A stretch of DNA of 64,000 bases from UBA4416 sp964543545. GTDB taxonomy: Bacteria; Bacteroidota; Bacteroidia; B-17B0; Aurantibacillaceae. Of this stretch, positions 59,617-64,000 are shown in pieces (position 1 is the stretch's first letter; each line of letters starts with the position of its first letter). A model generated the notes under the pieces. The model was not told where the DNA came from, ran no database searches, and saw only the letters and a program-made list of their open reading frames with translations. Position numbers and translations under genes: made by a program. The DNA is taken from NCBI GenBank assembly GCA_964543545.1, contig CAZIYT010000003.1, positions 558,001-622,000 on the forward strand, read 5' to 3'.

Positions 59617-60441
59617 TTATTTTCCTGTTTTTGTTGTTGCTGTTTTAGTGGTGCCTGCTTTAGCACCTGTTTTGGGCTTCGGACTCAGCGTGCCGGTAGT
59701 GGCAGTACCGGCTTTCGGCTTCTCGTCGTTTACCTTATTTTTATTGAAGAAGGCCTCGGTTTCCGCTTTGGTAGCCAGCTCGCCGTTCTTCGTATATAAT
59801 TCCTTCTCCTTCACTTTTCCATTCGACTCGCGGTAGATCCAGGGGCCCGTTTTCTTCCCGTTTTTGTAATAGCCGGTAGCCGCTGCAATGCCGTTTGGAT
59901 AATAGTAGGCGTTCTTTCCTTCCATTTTTCCATTCACGTAAGTGCCTTCGCCTTTAACAGCGTTCTTCTCAAAATACAATTTAAAAGGTCCGTCCTGCAC
60001 ATCCATTTTGTAATTCCGCTCCTCGCTCACCACGCCATCAGGGAAATAAATGATCTCCTTGCCGTTCTTTTTGCCCATCGCATAACTTTCCCTTGAGATC
60101 AGCACCGCCTTGTCGTCGAAATAGGTCCAAACGGAATCTTTTTGTTCGTTGACGTATTTCCCATAGGCCATTTTTTTGCCCGTAGGGTGAAACATCGTCG
60201 AATAAGCGATCTTCCCATCCTGCTTGAAGTTCATGATTACCTTCACACTGTCGAAGGGATAATAGTATTTAAAAATGCCCTGTGGCTTATCGTCTTTGAA
60301 GAGTCCTTCATAAATCAGCTTATTCGTTTTGTCATCTTTTTTCTTCCAATAGCCTTGCTTCTTCCCCGAAGCATCTACCGTTTGGGCAAAGGAAGTATTG
60401 AAACATAGAAGGACAAGGATAATACCGGTAAATCTGATCAT
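59617..60441 (-). CDS. Exported YwqK/MORN-repeat-like protein
   Basis: A 274-residue protein with a signal peptide (MIRFTGIILVLLCFNTSFAQ). About seven imperfect MORN-like repeats follow (GYWKKKDDKTNKLIYEG, GKEIIYFPDGVVSEERNY, GEGTYVNGKMEGKNAYYYPN). This is the YwqK-type fold. The last 50 residues are low complexity (Lys/Thr/Ala/Gly-rich). Databases call such proteins YwqK-family antitoxins, but no toxin is nearby and the protein is exported, so that name is doubtful. Confidence 0.85.
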   Translation of the reverse strand: MIRFTGIILVLLCFNTSFAQTVDASGKKQGYWKKKDDKTNKLIYEGLFKDDKPQGIFKYYYPFDSVKVIMNFKQDGKIAYSTMFHPTGKKMAYGKYVNEQKDSVWTYFDDKAVLISRESYAMGKKNGKEIIYFPDGVVSEERNYKMDVQDGPFKLYFEKNAVKGEGTYVNGKMEGKNAYYYPNGIAAATGYYKNGKKTGPWIYRESNGKVKEKELYTKNGELATKAETEAFFNKNKVNDEKPKAGTATTGTLSPKPKTGAKAGTTKTATTKTGK

Positions 60442-60607
60442 AAAATTGGTTTTTGACTATAACCTTTTGAAGGGCTAAAGTTACATCATACTTATGAAAA
60501 AGGCCCTCTTTTGGTCTATTTTTTCAAATTTTAGAGCTTTTTAAGTTTTTTCCTGTACCAAAGCGCCCTTCAAAGCCTTAGATTTACCATGATCTATCCC
60601 ACCAGCC

Positions 60608-61201
60608 ATGAAAAAATTACTGCTCATCATCCCGCTGCTTGCCGGCATTTTAGTTTTCTGCAATTTCAACCAAAGTCCCGGTTATAAGGACGGCGACATC
60701 ATTTTCCAGGCAACTTCCGGCGACAGGGGCAAGGCGATTCAGCTGGCCACCAAAAGCAAATACAACCATTGCGGCGTTCTTTTTAATGAAAACGGAAAAT
60801 GGATCGTCTACGAAGCGGTGCAGCCGGTGAAGAAAACGACACTTTCGGCCTTCAACAGCCGCGGACAGGGAACCGTGATGCGCCTTAAAAACACGGCCCT
60901 GAAGCCGGAAGACATCGAGAAGTTAAAAACCGTTTTCAAAGGCTACGAGCATAAAAACTACGATGATGCCTTTAACTGGAGCGATGACCGCATCTATTGC
61001 AGCGAGCTGGTGTACAAGCTTTACCATAAGGGGCTTAACATTAAGCTGTGCGAGCCCCGCAAGCTAAAGGACTTTGATCTGTCGAACCCTTTGGTAAAGG
61101 CCCAGCTGAACTTACAATACGGCAACAACATTCCGCTGGAGGAGCCGATGGTGGCCCCGGGCGACATTTCGGAGTCGGCTCTTCTGGAAGTGGTAAAGTA
61201 A
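60608..61201 (+). CDS. YiiX-like permuted papain-fold (NlpC/P60-related) cysteine hydrolase
   Basis: A 197-residue protein with a short hydrophobic N-terminus. YKDGDIIFQATSGDRGKAIQ is the conserved opening. The catalytic His is likely in SKYNHCGVLF, and the catalytic Cys in RIYCSELVYKLY, with the order of residues permuted relative to papain. Family members are membrane-linked hydrolases or acyltransferases acting on cell-wall or lipid substrates. The exact substrate is unknown. Confidence 0.88.
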   Translation: MKKLLLIIPLLAGILVFCNFNQSPGYKDGDIIFQATSGDRGKAIQLATKSKYNHCGVLFNENGKWIVYEAVQPVKKTTLSAFNSRGQGTVMRLKNTALKPEDIEKLKTVFKGYEHKNYDDAFNWSDDRIYCSELVYKLYHKGLNIKLCEPRKLKDFDLSNPLVKAQLNLQYGNNIPLEEPMVAPGDISESALLEVVK

Positions 61202-61254
61202 AACACCCCGTCCGCCAGCTGGCGGGCACCCTCTTTCAGAGGGAGAAATGCAAC

Positions 61255-61284
61255 AAAAAAGCCCCCACAATACTGTGAGGGCTT
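61255..61284 (-). terminator. Terminator of recA
   Basis: On the minus strand AAGCCCTCACA and TGTGGGGGCTT pair (one G-T pair), followed by a T-run. It begins 21 nt after the recA stop. Confidence 0.85.
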
Positions 61285-61305
61285 CTGAACAAAAATCTTA
61301 AACAA

Positions 61306-62355
61306 TTATGCGTTGGCTGCTTCTTCCGATAAAGCCTGGATGATCTTAGCTTCGATCTCAGCCGCCAGGTCAGGATTTTCGTTGAAGATGGCTTTCACCG
61401 AATCTTTTCCTTGCCCTAATTTGGTTTCGTCGTAGCTGAACCATGAACCGCTTTTCTTGATGATATTTTTCTCAACGCCGATGTCGATGATCTCACCTAC
61501 TTTGCTGATACCTTCTCCGAAGATGATATCGAACTCTGCCATACGGAACGGAGGTGCGAGTTTATTTTTAACCACTTTCACACGCGTTCTGTTACCATTG
61601 ACTACATCGCCGTCTTTGATCTGGCTTACGCGGCGGATATCTAAACGAATGGATGCATAGAATTTCAGGGCGTTACCACCGGTGGTGGTTTCAGGGTTTC
61701 CGAACATCACACCGATTTTCTCACGCAGCTGGTTGATGAAAATGCAGCAGCATCCTGTTTTGTTGATGGTTCCGGTTAATTTACGCAGGGCCTGGCTCAT
61801 CAAACGGGCCTGTAAGCCCATACGGCTGTCGCCCATTTCGCCTTCGATCTCCGCTTTTGGCGTTAAGGCTGCCACGGAATCGATCACTACTAAATCAACT
61901 GCTCCTGAACGGATCAGGTTATCAGCGATCTCAAGGGCCTGCTCCCCGTTATCCGGTTGAGAGATCAGCAGGCTTTTGGTGTCCACGCCTAATTTCTCAG
62001 CATAAAAACGGTCGAAGGCATGCTCCGCATCAATGATGGCAGCAATACCACCGGCTTTTTGCACATTGGCAATGGCATGAATGGCTAAAGTGGTTTTACC
62101 GGAAGATTCAGGCCCGTAGATCTCAACCACACGGCCTCTTGGCAAGCCGCCGATGCCCAGGGCGATATCCAATCCCAGGGAGCCGGTAGAGATAGAGTCC
62201 ATAGGTTCTACGACACTATCCCCTAATTTCATCACAGTTCCCTTACCGTAAGTCTTTTCCAACTTATCGAGTGTGAGCTGTAATGCTTTTAATTTTTCGC
62301 TGCCTACGGTTTTCTTTTCTAAAGTGTCAACCGCTTCTTCTGTTTTCTTTGCCAT
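61306..62355 (-). CDS. recA: RecA recombinase
   Basis: A 349-residue RecA, the strand-exchange protein and SOS co-protease. Walker A is GPESSGKTT, and Walker B is VDLVVIDSVAAL. Loop L1 has EGEMGDSRMGLQARLMSQAL and loop L2 has FGNPETTTGGNALKFY. The length is normal. It is monocistronic with a strong terminator. The -7-like box CAAAGCTA (TAGCTTTG on the minus strand, 62433-62440) lies 78 nt upstream. I see no obvious LexA-type box. Confidence 0.97.
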   Translation of the reverse strand: MAKKTEEAVDTLEKKTVGSEKLKALQLTLDKLEKTYGKGTVMKLGDSVVEPMDSISTGSLGLDIALGIGGLPRGRVVEIYGPESSGKTTLAIHAIANVQKAGGIAAIIDAEHAFDRFYAEKLGVDTKSLLISQPDNGEQALEIADNLIRSGAVDLVVIDSVAALTPKAEIEGEMGDSRMGLQARLMSQALRKLTGTINKTGCCCIFINQLREKIGVMFGNPETTTGGNALKFYASIRLDIRRVSQIKDGDVVNGNRTRVKVVKNKLAPPFRMAEFDIIFGEGISKVGEIIDIGVEKNIIKKSGSWFSYDETKLGQGKDSVKAIFNENPDLAAEIEAKIIQALSEEAANA

Positions 62356-62432
62356 GATATATATTTGTTTTTAAGTTACGAATTTAATTGCTGAGGGCTA
62401 TTAACAAAATAGTAACAGTCTCAAATCTTTCA

Positions 62433-62440
62433 CAAAGCTA
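62433..62440 (-). promoter_or_regulatory. -7 box TAGCTTTG of recA
   Basis: A match to TAnnTTTG on the minus strand, giving a leader of about 70 nt. No TTG is present at the standard distance. Confidence 0.4.
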
Positions 62441-62585
62441 AATCAAAAAGCAAGCATGTTGTTGCTATGAATTGTAGCATTACCAAAAATAGCAGAAAAA
62501 TCAAGGGATTAAAAGGACTATTTTTTTGCGGTAATCTAAAAAGTCACCACGCAGAATCAAGATACGCTATGGGTTAATGTATTTA

Positions 62586-62902
62586 GGCGCCCGGGCGGGC
62601 CTTCGCGACTCGCTCTTTTTTTGCCATGGAGTCTTCATCGGAAGCTTTAGAGGCGCGCCGGGGCAAAAAAAGGAGCTCAGACAAATCGCTCAGTCCCTGG
62701 CGCGACGCGGCTTCAAGAATGGAAAGTAAATCCACAAAAAATAAGAAAGTACCGCGTGAAGGATAGAACGGAAATCCTTTTTTGCAGGTCACTGAGCAGC
62801 ACCCTGAGCGGAGTCGAAGGGCGCAGCCGAAGTGCCGGCAAAAAAGATTGAAGTGATAGCCTGACCCTTCCGCGTTCTTTTGCGGAAGGGACACGCCCAA
62901 AT
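62586..62902. repeat. Structured repeat element, copy B (317 nt)
   Basis: It starts GGCGCCCGGG and ends GACACGCCCAAAT. Shared blocks with copy A are listed there; AAGGATAGAACGGAAATCCT is at 62759-62778. The first hairpin (TTTTTTTGCC/GGGCAAAAAAA) and the last (CCCTTCCGC/GCGGAAGGG) replace other, equally self-complementary hairpins of copy A. It contains a CCTGAGCGGAGTCGAAGG motif at 62803-62820. Confidence 0.8.
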
Positions 62903-62929
62903 GTTTTAAAATAATCGTAAGTTGAAGTT

Positions 62930-63892
62930 TTACTTCTTCTCCGCTTTTTCTTTCTTACGGAAGTACTTTCTCAGGAGAAAATTATGCTGCAAGGCTTCCA
63001 GGTCCTCGTCCAGCTTCTTGGAGCCGCTGTCGAGGTTCTTCATGGTTTCTTTCAAATGCGTGGCGCTTTGCTCATCTTTCAACAAAGTACCCACCATGCT
63101 TTTGGGATCGTTGGCCGATTGCTTCAGGTCCGAAATAAACGCAGAAGCGTTGCCTGCCACTTCATTCAGCTCTTTCACCGTGGAGCGCAGGGAAGCCACC
63201 ATCACGGTGTCCGTTACCAGATCATTGGCGAGCGTGCCTTTCTGATTCAGTTTGGAAGTAAAGGTATTTAAGGAAGTCATGAGCTGCTGTGCCTTGTTGG
63301 ATGCCGCATTTAACGAGGCTGTGGTGGCTTCGATGTTTTTAAATACGGCATCATCATTCAGTAATTTACCGATGGTGCCTTCGCCGGCGGCCAGCTTCTT
63401 ACTGATGATCTTAAAATCGCTGGTGATGGAAACCAGGTTCAGGTTATTTTCCTGGAGCGTGCTCATCATGTCTTCCGTAGAAAGTGTTTTTTCCACGCTG
63501 AGTGTATCGTCCTCCGTCACAAAGCTCACGCGCTCCGTACCTCCGTAGATCACCAGGATCTTATTCCCGATCAATCCATCCGTGCTGATCTTTACCTTCG
63601 CATCCCGGCGAATGTACTGCTGGGCTTCGCGGTCGATGTTCATCACCACCTTGACCTGCGAGGCGCCATAGAAATCCACCTGCTTCACGGTTCCGATCTT
63701 CACGCCGGAAAACCAGATATTACTGCCTTTCTGGAGGCCGTTCACATCGTCGAACAAGGTGGTAACCCTTAATTTTTTGGAGAAGGTCTGATGAATATTT
63801 CCGATGACTAAAATACCGGCTACCAGGAAAATCAGTCCCAGGACAACAAAAATGCCTACGGTAACGGCCCGTTTATTTGGTGATGTGCTCAT
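62930..63892 (-). CDS. MlaD-family (MCE) lipid transport substrate-binding protein
   Basis: A 320-residue protein. One N-terminal helix (TVGIFVVLGLIFLVAGILVI) anchors it in the inner membrane, followed by the MCE domain (LRVTTLFDDVNGLQKGSNIW, FSGVKIGTVKQVDF, TDGLIGNKILVIYGG) and a long helical tail. MlaD forms a ring that carries phospholipids between the two membranes. Its gene follows the MlaF-like ATPase gene by 3 nt on the same strand. The helical tail is longer than in E. coli MlaD, as is usual in Bacteroidota. Confidence 0.93.
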   Translation of the reverse strand: MSTSPNKRAVTVGIFVVLGLIFLVAGILVIGNIHQTFSKKLRVTTLFDDVNGLQKGSNIWFSGVKIGTVKQVDFYGASQVKVVMNIDREAQQYIRRDAKVKISTDGLIGNKILVIYGGTERVSFVTEDDTLSVEKTLSTEDMMSTLQENNLNLVSITSDFKIISKKLAAGEGTIGKLLNDDAVFKNIEATTASLNAASNKAQQLMTSLNTFTSKLNQKGTLANDLVTDTVMVASLRSTVKELNEVAGNASAFISDLKQSANDPKSMVGTLLKDEQSATHLKETMKNLDSGSKKLDEDLEALQHNFLLRKYFRKKEKAEKK

Positions 63893-63895
63893 GGT

Positions 63896-64000
63896 TTATT
63901 GGATAAAATTGTAATTGTAAAAACTCTGTACACGCTCGTCATCCACCCCGAACACTTCCTCAAAAGAGCCCACTTTCAGGAACTTCCCGTCGAGCAGCAT
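63896..64000 (-). CDS. C-terminal end of an MlaF-like ABC transporter ATPase
   Basis: The last 34 codons of a gene that continues beyond the window: MLLDGKFLKVGSFEEVFGVD and the end VQSFYNYNFIQ. The LLDGK..GSFEEVF pattern is the usual end of MlaF ATPases. The neighbouring MlaD gene supports this. The Met at the window edge is probably internal. Confidence 0.75.
   Translation of the reverse strand: MLLDGKFLKVGSFEEVFGVDDERVQSFYNYNFIQ

Larger units (their letters stand above)
62356..62929. other. Intergenic region with the recA leader and structured element copy B
   Basis: No gene is supported. 62356-62460 is the recA leader and promoter region, and 62586-62902 is the structured element. Confidence 0.7.

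Noticed and set aside
59617..60441. Toxin-antitoxin system suggested by the YwqK name
   Set aside because: The protein is exported, and no toxin-like gene lies within a gene's distance.

Overview
The window is a stretch of chromosome from a member of the Bacteroidota, probably a Chitinophagales- or Sphingobacteriales-like heterotroph. The evidence is several secreted proteins with type IX secretion (T9SS) type A or type B C-terminal sorting domains, a PorP/SprF-family protein, many upstream boxes of the Bacteroidota form TAnnTTTG with some TTG boxes about 20 nt further up, and few Shine-Dalgarno sequences. Housekeeping genes (clpS, rimO, rnpB, rsmG, ppk1, ubiE/menG, mnmA, recA) are interleaved with surface-protein genes, so this looks like ordinary chromosome and not a plasmid or prophage. 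I saw no tRNA, rRNA, CRISPR array, transposase or integrase.

Layout. 1-5.7 kb: the end of a SPOR-like protein, clpS, and a tandem family of four T9SS cargo genes that mix two kinds of N-terminal part with two kinds of sorting domain. 5.8-13.1 kb: M48 lipoprotein protease, cold-shock protein, two tandem POT peptide transporters, a thioredoxin-like protein, a cell-wall amidase and a NarL-type response regulator. 13.1-14.8 kb: an AT-rich islet with one PIN-like gene. 14.8-18.4 kb: a membrane protein, a LytTR regulator, a 17-residue-repeat beta-flower protein and rimO. 18.4-28.2 kb: a structured repeat element, a TPR histidine kinase, rnpB, and a T9SS adhesin trio (PKD type B protein, TPR/PD40 protein, PorP/SprF). 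28.4-35.5 kb: small membrane proteins, a NUDIX hydrolase, a VWA protein, a phosphoesterase, a rhomboid protease, and a HAD phosphatase with no normal start codon. 35.5-45 kb: DUF2130, sirtuin, transaldolase-like aldolase, rsmG-sigma-GT2 operon, HAD phosphatase, LRR protein, and an aldo/keto reductase with an AraC regulator. 44.5-49.7 kb: a carotenoid mini-operon, then ppk1-ppx. 50.3-53.4 kb: a large SBBP-repeat T9SS protein. 53.4-64 kb: ubiE, heptose kinase, aminotransferase, EVE protein, mnmA, YwqK-like and YiiX-like proteins, recA, and the Mla lipid-transport genes running off the end.

Themes. Surface display through T9SS dominates, with at least six cargo proteins plus one PorP/SprF partner. 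Signal transduction includes a NarL-type regulator, a HisKA_3 kinase 5.9 kb away that may be its partner, a LytTR regulator, an AraC regulator and an ECF sigma factor. Polyphosphate synthesis and degradation are coupled by an overlapping ppk1-ppx pair.

The most notable non-genic signal is a pair of elements of about 315 nt (18481-18794 and 62586-62902). They share fixed linker blocks but have hairpins of different sequence that each remain self-complementary. Several shorter palindromic repeat families also fill intergenic gaps, and one sits exactly where the HAD phosphatase has lost its start codon. All assignments are from reading the sequence; no database search was run.
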